Positions 23,709 to 32,059 of a stretch of 64,000 bases of DNA are shown in pieces; position 1 is the stretch's first letter, and each line of letters opens with the position of its first letter. The notes under the pieces were generated by a model. That model ran no database searches. It was not told the DNA's origin and saw only the letters and a program-made list of their open reading frames with translations. The translations under genes were made by a program, and so were the position numbers. Source of the DNA: Thermoproteota archaeon (GTDB lineage: Archaea; Korarchaeota; Korarchaeia; Korarchaeales; Korarchaeaceae). Location: the NCBI GenBank assembly GCA_027492205.1, contig JAOZFN010000007.1, forward strand, positions 303,112 to 367,111, written 5' to 3'.

Positions 23709-25841
23709 CTACAGCACTTCGAGGATCTCCGAGTAGAGTGGCTTCAGTCTGGCTCTGGCCTCTACTTCGTCTAGGTGAGTTCCAGAGGCCGCTGCAAGAG
23801 CCCTGAGCACGTCTAGGTCGTATTCAGGCCTTTTCCCCTCGCCCCTCCCCGCCTCTCGGTACTGCTCGGGCAGGGGGGGCCATGTCGCCTCGGCGTACTT
23901 CCGGAACACCGAGTCCAGTCGCTCCACCACCTCGGGGTCGCCGAGGTCGGGCACCCGCATCGCGCGGAGGTGCCACACGTAGATGTGGCCGAACGCCCCC
24001 TCCACCGTCGTGAACATCGCCCTCAACCAGGCGACGGCGAAGGTGCTGTTCAGCCAGGCGCAGAGCGCCCTCTCCCTCCGGGGGTCCAGCCTGACCATGT
24101 GCGCCCTCGAGGAGGCTATTACCCGGGGGCTCCAAGTCGCGACGAGCGGCGTCGAGTCGAACCTCACGGCCTCGGGAACCAAGAGACGGCCACCTCTCTC
24201 CCTGTAGAACCTCTCGGCGTCTGCAGACTTTGGAGAGATCCTCTGGGCCAGGCGTGGGTCGAACTCGAGCCTGCCGAACGCCTCCCTGCCGGCGCTGCTC
24301 AAGATCATCAGCGCCCCCTCAGGGGAGTGGACGAACCTGGAGGAGAACTCGCGCCCCCTGAACCTCCTCGGGTTGGTCACCCTGAGGCCGGACGCGTCCG
24401 CGAGCCTCGTGAGCCTCGTCCTGAGGCCGGGCAGCCGCCCCCCGGTCATGCGCACGACGAGGCGCTCCACCATTTGGGGAAGCCCCAGGACGGGCGACAG
24501 GTTCCAGACGAACTCCTCCACCAGCCCGCGCCGAACGAGCCGGACCTCCGCCTCGGCGCGGCCGGCCCTCGTGATCCCCTGAGACCCCCTCCCGACGAGC
24601 CTCGCGACCTCGGCCGCGAGCAGGGCGCCCTCCAGGGGGGTCTCGGGCTGCCTCCTGAGGATCACCACGGCCGTCGGCGGGGGCGCGCCGCCCGCGGCCC
24701 CACCCCCTGCCTCGCCTTCCCCGCCCCCCAGCTTCCTCGCCACCACCAGCACCTCGGAGAGCTGGGTGGACTGGCTGAGGCTCTCACCGCCTCTGGGCAC
24801 CACGACGCACTCGAGGTGGTAGCCTGAGACCAGCGCGGCCCTCATCAGGAGGTACGCGGCCCCCTCGAGCGCCGCCCTGGGGAGGACCAGCGCCACCCTC
24901 CCGCCCGGCCTGAGGTGCCTGTCGGCCAGGAAGAAGAAGGGGAGCGCCGCCCCGGCCCTGAGTGGATCCACGCTCCCCCTGGTGAAGGTGCGCCCCTCCC
25001 CGACGAGTGCCCCGTAGATCCGCCTAACCCCCTCCCTCTCCACGGCGGAGGTCTCGACGTCTCTGACCAGGCGGGTGTACTCCGACCAGAGCCTCCGAAA
25101 TCCCTGGGGGGTGGTCGCGTAGTCGAATATCCTGGGCCTTGATCCCCCCCTCCCCGGGGCGGTGGTCCGGGAGAACGGGGGGTTCATTATCACGAGGTCG
25201 AACCTGGGAACGCGAACCTCAGCGGGGGGGAGATCTCGCCCCTCGAGGCCTCCCCACCAGAGGTCCAGAGATCCCAGCGAGCCCGACTCGTCCACCGGGA
25301 GGTGTCGCAGGACGACCCGTGTGTCGGAGCCCTTCCCCCGCGAGGTCAGGAACTCCCTCGCCGCTCTCAGGGCGTCCGCAGAGGCGTCAAACCCCCACAG
25401 GCACCCGCCCGGTCTGCCCCCGCCGCCCTCTCGACTGGGGTGCGCCTCCCCACCCCGCGCCGGCCCCTCGCCGGCCAGCCGCGAGAGTGTCTCGAGGGCG
25501 GCGTGGGACGCCACCAGGAGCACCCCCTCGCCGCAGGCGAAGTCGCACACCCAGAGGCCCCCGTCGGGATTCTCCGGGGGCCAGCCGTCTCCTGGGGAGA
25601 AGATCGCCAGGAAGGCCAGGAGGTACGCTATCGGCTCCCTCGTGTAGAAGGCCGCGTAGCCCTTCCTGGCGATCTGGTCTCCCGGGGGTCGGCGCGGGCG
25701 GGGACCCCCTCGTTCCCCGGTCGTCCCTCCCCCGGCGGACCCGCGATTCCACCGGCTGGCGAGTTCCGCCAGCGCGTCTGCTGCCGCGGCGGAGGTTGGA
25801 TCGCCGGGCGGGGCCTCACCCGGGGCGAGCTCAGGGGACAT
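23709..25841 (-). CDS. N6-adenine DNA methyltransferase
   Basis: About 710 residues from ATG 25841; the 230 residues added in the ORF track are unlike any domain and cross a small gene, so I omit them. Motif I is LWVCDFACGEGVLLVASHAA and motif IV FDLVIMNPPFSR, followed by an RHLRPGGRVALVLPRAAL segment: an N-6 methylase of the type I HsdM/TaqI-like class. The C-terminal 350 residues should recognise DNA. No nuclease motif is visible in the protein and no HsdR or HsdS is adjacent, so it looks solitary. Gly/Arg/Pro-rich linkers (for example after the first domain) are unusual and give the gene a very high GC content and long antisense ORFs. Confidence 0.8.
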   Translation of the reverse strand: MSPELAPGEAPPGDPTSAAAADALAELASRWNRGSAGGGTTGERGGPRPRRPPGDQIARKGYAAFYTREPIAYLLAFLAIFSPGDGWPPENPDGGLWVCDFACGEGVLLVASHAALETLSRLAGEGPARGGEAHPSREGGGGRPGGCLWGFDASADALRAAREFLTSRGKGSDTRVVLRHLPVDESGSLGSLDLWWGGLEGRDLPPAEVRVPRFDLVIMNPPFSRTTAPGRGGSRPRIFDYATTPQGFRRLWSEYTRLVRDVETSAVEREGVRRIYGALVGEGRTFTRGSVDPLRAGAALPFFFLADRHLRPGGRVALVLPRAALEGAAYLLMRAALVSGYHLECVVVPRGGESLSQSTQLSEVLVVARKLGGGEGEAGGGAAGGAPPPTAVVILRRQPETPLEGALLAAEVARLVGRGSQGITRAGRAEAEVRLVRRGLVEEFVWNLSPVLGLPQMVERLVVRMTGGRLPGLRTRLTRLADASGLRVTNPRRFRGREFSSRFVHSPEGALMILSSAGREAFGRLEFDPRLAQRISPKSADAERFYRERGGRLLVPEAVRFDSTPLVATWSPRVIASSRAHMVRLDPRRERALCAWLNSTFAVAWLRAMFTTVEGAFGHIYVWHLRAMRVPDLGDPEVVERLDSVFRKYAEATWPPLPEQYREAGRGEGKRPEYDLDVLRALAAASGTHLDEVEARARLKPLYSEILEVL

Positions 25842-26029
25842 GGTGGACTCCCCCTCTGAGGGGGCGGCCGACGACCCGCCCCGGGGGACGCCCAGGCGGC
25901 GGATGGGTGACCTATGCGGGGCGAGCGGGGAGTTCAATGGGTCCCGCCTGACCCCGCGCGGGGATTGATAATAGCCTTCTCGGCGGCTGAAGTTCCCGCG
26001 GGCGCGAATCCCGGGAGTGGATCTCCTGC

Positions 26030-26170
26030 TCACTGCCTCAGGGGCTCCTCGATCTCTCGGAAGAACCTCCTCTCCCTCCGCCGAAACTCCCACAGCGGGG
26101 CGGCGGAGAGCTGCGAGCGAATGACCTGTGGGACCTTCTTTACGTTGAATGATACTACCACATTTGACAT
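26030..26170 (-). CDS. Small VapB/CopG-like protein
   Basis: A 46-residue frame too short for the ORF track: VVVSFNVKKVPQVIRSQL...WEFRRRERRFFREIEEPLRQ. The order of a strand, a helix and a basic-acidic helix resembles the ribbon-helix-helix antitoxins of VapBC pairs. A minus-strand TATA (CTATTTAAGG on the plus strand, about 26206-26215) lies upstream, supporting expression. No PIN gene follows; the next 180 bases on this strand are GC-rich non-coding sequence before the methylase. It may be the surviving half of a toxin-antitoxin pair. Confidence 0.5.
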   Translation of the reverse strand: MSNVVVSFNVKKVPQVIRSQLSAAPLWEFRRRERRFFREIEEPLRQ

Positions 26171-26363
26171 TTTCCTGTATAACCCATTGAACACAAAAAG
26201 CCTTGCTATTTAAGGATCGTGGTGAAAGATCCGACGCCTGCGCGCCCCTCTGGCCGCGCCCGGTCGCGTCCATCCCGTAGAGGTATATCTCCGTTTTCTT
26301 TGCTGTAGATTGCCAAGATTCGGGTCTTGGGGATCGCTTCACACCGCTGACGCCGGGGCCGCG

Positions 26364-26373
26364 ACTTGCTTTA
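26364..26373 (+). promoter_or_regulatory. TATA box of the ACT-V4R gene
   Basis: GCTTTATAAC is about 45 bases before the GTG at 26413. It rules out the track start at 26380, which would lie within the promoter. Confidence 0.6.
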
Positions 26374-26412
26374 TAACCTGTGGGCGGCCCGATTGCCGCA
26401 TGCTGCAGGGAG

Positions 26413-27249
26413 GTGATCGCCTTTTCCGGTGGAGGGGAGAGGCACCCGCTGGCGTTCCCCAGGGTGTTCAAGGCGGGAGGCCGCAGGGTGCTAGAGGTAT
26501 CGGTCCTCCTCGATAATCGGCCCGGCGCCATGGCCGGGGTCGCCAGCTATTTGGGGGAGAGGGGGGTGAACATCCTCTCGGGCGTCCACCACCATGTCGC
26601 TGAGGGCTGGGAGGACGAGGGGTGGTGGTGCTTCTTCGTGGAGTGCGACGAGGCCGAGGTCGACCGGGTTCGAGAGTGCCTGAGAGAGCTGGGACAGCTT
26701 GAGGGCGTGAGGCGCGTTCAGGTGTCGGAGGCGAACGTGGGGGGCCTGGCGGTGGACAGACACCACTCGGTCCAGCTCATGGGCGTCGACAGGGTGGTGA
26801 CCTTCAGGACTGGGTGGATAGACGGCATATTCCGCGAGATATACAGGAGGTGGGGAGACGACGGCCGCAGGATGATCTACCTCGAGGGATACTACGGGGG
26901 CAGAAAGAGCTATGGTTTCTGGAGGGAGGCGTTCGGCCTGGAGGGCAGAGAACTCGCGGAGGCCGCCCTGGAGCTGTGGGTCGTGCTGGGCTGGGCCGAG
27001 GACGTCCGGGTCGTGGAGTTCGATCGGGCGCGGGGCGAGGCGACCGTGAGGGTGTGGGGGTCCTTTGAGGCCATCCAGCCGTCAGAAGGCCTGGTCTGCC
27101 ACTTCCTGCTCGGGGCCGTCTCGGGGTTCCTGTCGGAGATGTTCGGCAAGCCCCTGTTCGGGCAGGAGACCAAGTGTCAAGCCGCCGGGGACGAGTACTG
27201 CGAGTTCGTGATAAGGGAGAAACCGTTCGTATTTGGGAGCGTGTCCTAA
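26413..27249 (+). CDS. ACT-domain plus V4R-domain sensor protein
   Basis: A protein of about 278 residues. Residues 25-105 (RRVLEVSVLLDNRPGAMAGVASYLGERGVNILSG) form an ACT domain, the small-molecule-binding module of regulated enzymes. The last 150 residues are a V4R (4-vinyl reductase) domain, ending with GQETKCQAAGDEYCEFVI, which has the C(x)nC motif seen in V4R proteins. V4R domains bind hydrocarbons or other small ligands in bacterial and archaeal sensors. No output domain is visible, so it may regulate by protein contact. It has its own promoter and is followed by a decayed KaiC-like gene. Start chosen from TATA spacing. Confidence 0.8.
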   Translation: MIAFSGGGERHPLAFPRVFKAGGRRVLEVSVLLDNRPGAMAGVASYLGERGVNILSGVHHHVAEGWEDEGWWCFFVECDEAEVDRVRECLRELGQLEGVRRVQVSEANVGGLAVDRHHSVQLMGVDRVVTFRTGWIDGIFREIYRRWGDDGRRMIYLEGYYGGRKSYGFWREAFGLEGRELAEAALELWVVLGWAEDVRVVEFDRARGEATVRVWGSFEAIQPSEGLVCHFLLGAVSGFLSEMFGKPLFGQETKCQAAGDEYCEFVIREKPFVFGSVS

Positions 27250-27354
27250 ACCGAGGGCTGCCGGACGATTGCCAGCAGAGATGCTCTAGAGCTTGCTGAG
27301 CCGCTCCACAGCCGAAACGAGTTCCGATCGAGATCGCCGCCAGCGGCCGATCCG

Positions 27355-28450
27355 GTGCCTATGGCAAGAATCACAAATTTGTCAAAGTTCGCGCGCGAGC
27401 CAGTGAGCGGAGGCGCGGCCCCTCCCAGGATCGCCGGCTCTCCCGGGGATCGCCCGGTGGGATCTCGGCGCACCTTTCAGGTCGGGATGGAATCCTCCTC
27501 TCGCGCGTGGGGTATCCACAAGGCGGTATCGGCCGTCCGGCACGCTCTCAGGGCCGCTTCCAGCGGTGAGAGGGTCCTCTATGTCTCGGTCACGCGCGGC
27601 CCCCGGCGTATCAGGGAGGCCGCGGAGCGCCTCGGAGTGGGCCTTTGGGAATTTGAGGAGCGCGGACTTCTGAGGCTCCTCCGCATCACGCCTGCCGCAA
27701 GGCAGGAGGGGGCCCAGCAAGCTCTGCTGGACTTCACAGAGGAGCTGAGGTCCTTCTCACCCGACCTGTCGTCATAGAAGGGCCGCGCTCTGTTCGCCAA
27801 CCTGTGCCTCTACACGCTTTTTGGGCCCTTCGGGGAAGGGTTCTACGGTTGGCAGAGGAGGGCGAGCTCGCCGACGTGGTCATCGCGAACGAAGAAGGAC
27901 TCGACCTCAACCCGGCTGCCAAGCAGTTCACCGTGGAGATGAGCAACGTGGTCGTCCGACTCGGCTGGGGGAAGATCGAGAACGTCCGAGTGAGGACCAT
28001 GAACATCTGAAGCGTTGGACTCGAGGTGGCCAGGCCTTCTCGGGAGTTCGTAATCTCCAAGGAGCTTGGAGGGGCCCTGGTGCTGGCCATCACCCGCAGC
28101 CTGTACGACCTCCCCGGTCGGGGAATCCCATTAGCTTGTGGTGAAGAAGCTGAAGGAACTCCTCGGAGGCGAGATCCCACGTGGATCCGTGACCGCGATA
28201 GTCGGTGGAACCGGCGCGGGCAAGGGGGAGCTGGCCGACATCTCGGCCGAGGTGCGAAACGCGGTGGGAGGGTCCACGTGCTTAGCTTCGACCTGCCATG
28301 GTCCGACGTTGAGGCGCTCCCAAGGGGTCGAAGGGCGCGGTCATGCTGGTGGAGGGGGGTCCAGCCGTCCGGGGAGTTCGTCAAGAGCGCGGTGCGTCAA
28401 GCGACCACGCGCATTGCGAGAGCCTCGGCATCAGCTGGCTGAATCTCCAT
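27355..28450 (+). pseudogene. Decayed double-KaiC/RAD55-like ATPase
   Basis: Fragments in all three plus-strand frames assemble into a two-domain KaiC-type protein. In order: GERVLYVSVTRGPRRIREAA and WEFEERGLLRLLRI (strand and helices of a first KaiC domain); ELADVVIANEEGLDLNPAAK and IENVRVRTMN (its C-terminal strands); SREFVISKELGGALVLAI; then LLGGEIPRGSVTAIVGGTGAGK, the Walker A of a second domain; then VHVLSFDLPWSDVEALP. Several stops and frameshifts separate them. The first Walker A is degenerate and the second domain is cut off soon after its P-loop. The family includes KaiC-like signalling ATPases that archaea often encode next to sensor genes such as the V4R gene just upstream. Confidence 0.75.
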
Positions 28451-28464
28451 CGCGGGATATTGCG

Positions 28465-28552
28465 AATGAGAACCCCCGAGGGTGGGAGTGCGATCTGGGC
28501 CTGGTTGCCCAAGACCAAACCGCATCCGCCTTGCGGGCGGAGTTGCCCTCCC
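28465..28552 (-). ncRNA. Structured small RNA, copy A
   Basis: On the minus strand a TATA (TATTTAAA on plus, 28575-28582) is followed 25 bases later by GGGAGGGCAACTCCGCC. The RNA folds with GGGAG pairing CTCCC at its ends, an inner stem TCCGCC/GGCGGA, a stem TGCG/CGCA and a terminal hairpin around GGGCAACC. The same architecture recurs at 32060-32142 with compensating changes. No known family is recognised by me. The 3' end is uncertain; a CACCCTCGGGGGTT stretch follows. Confidence 0.7.
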
Positions 28553-28574
28553 GATATCGATTGGAGGGCGGGAG

Positions 28575-28582
28575 TATTTAAA
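28575..28582 (-). promoter_or_regulatory. TATA box of small RNA copy A
   Basis: TTTAAATA on the minus strand, about 26 bases before the first G of the RNA, preceded by a run of C and T as at copy B. Confidence 0.65.
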
Positions 28583-28691
28583 GTAAGGGGGTCAAGCTGC
28601 GGAGATAGAACGTAAGAGAAGCCTTTGAATCGCATTCCGGCCTGTCGAGCTCGCTTTAAGTGGAAATGGGGTTACCTCCGAGACCTAGCCC

Positions 28692-29075
28692 TCAGCCCCT
28701 GGCCTTCACCAGCAGCCAGTTCTCCGACCCTCTCATCCTGATCAGGGCGTACTTGCCCCTCATCCTCCCTCCCCTGGCCACGAAGGTGATCTTGTCTGGG
28801 GTTCTCTCGAGGAGTTCGTACTCGCCCCGATCCCATATCCTGACCTCTCCTGCCCCGTAGTGCCCCTCGGGAATCACCCCCTCGAAGTCCGCATACTCCA
28901 GCGGGTGGTCCTCGGTCTGCACCGCCAGCCTCCTCACTCCCGGCTCCGTCGGGATCCCCTTCGGAATGGCCCACGACTTGAGGACGCCGTCCATCTCCAG
29001 CCTCAGGTCCCAGTGCAGCCTCCTCGCGTGGTGCTCTTGGACGACGAATATGGGCATGCCCGGTCTGGTAGCCAA
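28692..29075 (-). CDS. LigD-type 3'-phosphoesterase domain protein
   Basis: A 127-residue stand-alone protein matching the phosphoesterase domain of bacterial LigD: FVVQEHHARRLHWDLRLEMDG carries the catalytic His-Arg-Asp cluster, and DHPLEYADFEGVIPEGHYGAG the second conserved block with another His and Glu. Such archaeal enzymes remove 3'-phosphates and trim terminal ribonucleotides during end repair. No ligase or polymerase domain is attached, as is usual in archaea. It is single, on the opposite strand to purA. Confidence 0.93.
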   Translation of the reverse strand: MATRPGMPIFVVQEHHARRLHWDLRLEMDGVLKSWAIPKGIPTEPGVRRLAVQTEDHPLEYADFEGVIPEGHYGAGEVRIWDRGEYELLERTPDKITFVARGGRMRGKYALIRMRGSENWLLVKARG

Positions 29076-29137
29076 CGCCGCGGGCCCTTTTTAGTCACGC
29101 TCCTCATTTTCAGAGGAGCTCCCGTCGGAGGTGGGCT

Positions 29138-29145
29138 TATTACGC
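29138..29145 (+). promoter_or_regulatory. TATA-like box of purA
   Basis: GCTTATTA lies about 31-38 bases before the TTG at 29176 and supports this start over the track start at 29131, which is upstream of the box. Confidence 0.5.
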
Positions 29146-29175
29146 GGCCGGCGGCGGGCTCGGAGGGAAGCGCCC

Positions 29176-30465
29176 TTGCCCGGCATAGTGGTCGTTGGGA
29201 TGCAGTTCGGGGATGAGAGCAAGGGGGCCGTCGTGGACTACCTGTCCAGGGATGCAGACCTCGTGGTGAGGTACAACGGCGGGGCCAACGCGGGCCACAC
29301 AGTCGCCACCGGAGACCTGAGGCTCAAGTTCCGCCTCATGCCGTCCGGCGCCCTCTGGGGAAAGAGGCTCGTCATCGGAAATGGGGTCGTGGTGGATCCA
29401 AAGGTCCTGCTGGACGAGATTAAGGCTCTGAGGGAGGTGGGCGTGGAGCCGAACCTGCTGTTGAGCAGGAAGGCCCACGTGGTCATGCCCTACCACAAGG
29501 TCATAGACGCCGGCAAGATGGCCGGATCGCTGGGCACCACCAAGAGGGGGATAGGCCCGACCTACGCCGACAAGGCCAGGAGGACCGACGCGATCAGGGT
29601 GGACGATCTCGTGGGGCCGAGGTTCAGGGAGAGACTCGAGTCCGTGCTCAGGTTCAAGCTGGACGAACTCGTCGCCTACGGCATCGTGAGGAGGGAGGAG
29701 GACCTTCCCAAGTACCTTGAGGAGGTCTACGGGGAGTACTCGGAGTACGGAAGGGAACTCAGGCCCTACGCGGGCGAGGCCTACCTCGAGGTGAACCGGG
29801 CCCTGGACGAGGGCAAGGTCGTCCTGTTCGAGGGGGCCCAGGGCACCCTGCTGGACTTGGACCACGGGACCTACCCCTACGTCACCTCCTCAAACCCCGT
29901 GGCCGGAGGGGCGTGCGTTGGAGTGGGGGTCGGGCCCACCAGGATAGACAGGGTGATAGGCGTGGCCAAGGCCTACACCACCAGGGTGGGCGCGGGTCCG
30001 TTCCCGACGGAGATCCACGACGAGCTCGGCGACAGGATCAGGGAGAGGGGAGGCGAGTACGGCACCGTGACGGGGAGGCCCAGGAGGTGCGGGTGGCTCG
30101 ACCTGCCCATGCTCAGGTACTCGATCATGATCAACGGGATCACCGAGATCGCCCTCCGCAAGCTGGACGTGCTGGGCGGGACAAGGCCCCTGAAGGTGGC
30201 CGTGGCGTACGAGATCGACGGCGAGGAGAGGGAGGTCATGACGCCCTTCGTCTCCGACCTGGAGAGGGTGAGGCCCGTCTACGAGGAGCTGGACGGGTGG
30301 GAAGAGCTCTCTCCGGGTGAGTGGGGGAGGGTTGCGAGGCGGGGGTACGACGCCCTCCCGAGGGGCGCGAGGGACTACGTGGAGTTCATCGAGGAGAGGC
30401 TCGGCGTGCCCGTGACGATGGTGGGCGTGGGTCCGAGGCGGGAGGACACCATCGAGAGGGTGTAA
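29176..30465 (+). CDS. purA: Adenylosuccinate synthetase
   Basis: A protein of about 429 residues from TTG 29176. GMQFGDESKGAVVDYLS has the GTP-binding loop (a variant of GDEGKGK), YNGGANAGHTV the next conserved block, TTKRGIGPTYADK the IMP-binding segment, and LFEGAQGTLLDLDHGTYPYVTSSN the signature of the family; VTGRPRRCGWLDLPMLRYS is the aspartate-binding region. It catalyses the first committed step from IMP to AMP. The first loop reads GDESKGA rather than GDEGKGK, a mild departure. The length is of the full bacterial-eukaryotic form, not the shortened form of some archaea. Confidence 0.95.
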   Translation: MPGIVVVGMQFGDESKGAVVDYLSRDADLVVRYNGGANAGHTVATGDLRLKFRLMPSGALWGKRLVIGNGVVVDPKVLLDEIKALREVGVEPNLLLSRKAHVVMPYHKVIDAGKMAGSLGTTKRGIGPTYADKARRTDAIRVDDLVGPRFRERLESVLRFKLDELVAYGIVRREEDLPKYLEEVYGEYSEYGRELRPYAGEAYLEVNRALDEGKVVLFEGAQGTLLDLDHGTYPYVTSSNPVAGGACVGVGVGPTRIDRVIGVAKAYTTRVGAGPFPTEIHDELGDRIRERGGEYGTVTGRPRRCGWLDLPMLRYSIMINGITEIALRKLDVLGGTRPLKVAVAYEIDGEEREVMTPFVSDLERVRPVYEELDGWEELSPGEWGRVARRGYDALPRGARDYVEFIEERLGVPVTMVGVGPRREDTIERV

Positions 30466-30598
30466 CCTAGATCTCTGCCGAAGGGAGGCGCCTGGTGTCC
30501 AAGGGGATTACTATGGGGTCTGCTGTACCGCGCGGGGGAGCCTGGCGGTTCTGGCGGAGGTTATCTTTTCGTACCGGGTCTCCTGCCATCGACGGCCT

Positions 30599-30799
30599 TC
30601 GCAGTTTGTCTGGACGTACGAGGTTGCCGCGAGGGTGGAGGACCCAAGAGTGGCTCCATACCACGGGACCTGGACGCTGCAACCCGACACCGAGAGCACG
30701 TCAGCCCGTTTTTTCTACATACCCACAACCTTCGGGAGGTCCGAGGCGGGATGTCGGACCGGGGAGGCGCGAGCGATAAAATATGAGACCCAGGTTTAG
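30599..30799 (+). pseudogene. Possible remnant of an SRPBCC-like protein
   Basis: One frame, open from the end of purA without any start codon, gives WTYEVAARVEDPRVAPYHGTWTLQP and SARFFYIPTTF, which resembles the last strands of START/SRPBCC ligand-binding proteins. There is no start and no promoter for it, so it can only be a truncated gene. The rest of 30467-30598 holds nothing I recognise. Low confidence. Confidence 0.3.
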
Positions 30800-30805
30800 C
30801 TCGCG

Positions 30806-31387
30806 GTGCGAGGAGCGTTGTTGGGAGGCCGCGGGCGATTGGCTCTCCTCTTGGCTGCAGGGTTTGCGGCCGCTGCCCTGGCGTACGCGGCCTTGAAAGG
30901 CCCGGAAAGGCCCCCCTCCGCGGCGCGGATCGAGCTCTCGAGTCCCGCCTTCGAGGGAGGAGGAGTCATCCCGAGGAGGTACACCTGCGACGGCGAGGAC
31001 GTCTCCCCTCCGCTAGAGTGGGGCGATCTCCCGGAGGGAACCCTGTCCCTGGCGCTGATAGTTTTCGATCCAGACGCCCCGGGTGGCGAGTTCACACACT
31101 GGTTGATCTACGGGATCCCCGCCGACGTCGGGGGGCTTCCCGAGGGAGTTCCCGGTGAGGGGGTCGTCGCCGGCCTGGGAACCCAGGGCCGGAACGACTT
31201 CGGGAGGATAGGGTACGGCGGTCCGTGCCCACCCCCGGGCCCCGCGCATCGGTACGTCTTCAGGCTCTTCGCCCTCGACGCGGAGCTCGACCTGCCGCCC
31301 GGAATCACCAGGGGCGAGCTGGAGGCGGCCGTTGAGGGGCACGTCTTGGGCGTGGGGGAGCTGGTAGGCCTGTACTCAAGGCCGTGA
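30806..31387 (+). CDS. Membrane-anchored PEBP (YbhB/YbcL) family protein
   Basis: A 193-residue protein starting at GTG, with an N-terminal hydrophobic segment (LALLLAAGFAAAALAYAAL). The PEBP fold is shown by FEGGGVIPRRYTCDGEDVSPPLEWGDLPEG, ALIVFDPDAPGGEFTHWLIYGIPAD and GGPCPPPGPAHRYVFRLFAL; the ligand-pocket residues DPDAP, HW and GPCPP are conserved. PEBP proteins bind phospholipid head groups or regulate kinases; the archaeal role is unknown. A TATA-like GATAAAATATG lies 25-30 bases upstream. Confidence 0.92.
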   Translation: MRGALLGGRGRLALLLAAGFAAAALAYAALKGPERPPSAARIELSSPAFEGGGVIPRRYTCDGEDVSPPLEWGDLPEGTLSLALIVFDPDAPGGEFTHWLIYGIPADVGGLPEGVPGEGVVAGLGTQGRNDFGRIGYGGPCPPPGPAHRYVFRLFALDAELDLPPGITRGELEAAVEGHVLGVGELVGLYSRP

Positions 31388-31405
31388 GACTGGAGGCGCG
31401 CGGCC

Positions 31406-31966
31406 ATGGGCTACAGGGCCCACCTGCTGGCGGGGGGAGCGGTAGGGGTCGCCGCGGCCCTGACGCTCCGGGGCCTTGGCCTGAGTTCGGCGGGGGGCCT
31501 CTGCCCCGTGCTGGTCGTGGCATTCGCCCCCCTGGGCGCGCTGCTCCCCGACCTCGACGTGACCTCCTCGAAGGTCAGCAGACTGTCCGGGGCTCTGGCC
31601 GTCGGCTTCGTCGCCTGGGCTCTGATCTCTGAGGGGCCGCTGAGGTACTTCGCGCTCTGGTGGGTCGGGGTCGTCGTGGTAGGGTCGACGCTCGGCCCAC
31701 TAGGCAGACACAGGTCGGCGTTCCACTGGGTCATCCCGGTCCTCCTGATCGTCCCCCTCCTCTTCTCTCACTGGGCGCTAGAAGGCGAGGTGTCGGGGCC
31801 GCTCGACTTAAGCGGCCTCCACCTCCTGTTGACGTCCCCTCTGGAGGAGTTCCGGGCGATCTGGGCCTCCTCTTGGCCCGGCGGCCCCCTGACCCCGGAG
31901 TTCTGCGCAACCGTAGGCGCGGTCCTCGGGGCCCTCTCTCACCTCTCTCTGGACCTGTACTTCTGA
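31406..31966 (+). CDS. Membrane-bound metal-dependent hydrolase family (DUF457/YdjM-like)
   Basis: A 186-residue membrane protein. YRAHLLAGGAVGVAAAL carries the N-terminal His, LLPDLDVTSSKVSR is the PDxD motif, LGRHRSAFHWVIPVLLI the HR(x)xxHs/w motif and LGALSHLSLDLYF the SHL(x)xD motif. These four blocks define the YdjM-like membrane-bound metal-binding family. Four to five membrane segments. It follows the PEBP gene by 18 bases and probably shares its promoter. Confidence 0.9.
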   Translation: MGYRAHLLAGGAVGVAAALTLRGLGLSSAGGLCPVLVVAFAPLGALLPDLDVTSSKVSRLSGALAVGFVAWALISEGPLRYFALWWVGVVVVGSTLGPLGRHRSAFHWVIPVLLIVPLLFSHWALEGEVSGPLDLSGLHLLLTSPLEEFRAIWASSWPGGPLTPEFCATVGAVLGALSHLSLDLYF

Positions 31967-32059
31967 GTCCGGTGGTCGAGGGGTCTCGGCGCCTGATGCG
32001 GTCCCGTTAAGCTTGGAAGGGCCGCAAAGCCTGTTCAGGCGCAGAGTACATTGGAACGA

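Noticed and set aside
23970-25951. Several long plus-strand ORFs opposite the methylase
   Set aside because: They are Pro/Arg-rich shadows of a very GC-rich gene with clear methylase motifs on the other strand.
25842-26531. N-terminal extension of the methylase in the ORF track
   Set aside because: It runs through the small gene at 26030-26170 and has no methylase character.
28465-28590. Small RNA read on the plus strand
   Set aside because: A plus-strand reading would put the TATA box after the RNA; the minus strand has the box 25 bases before it, in both copies.
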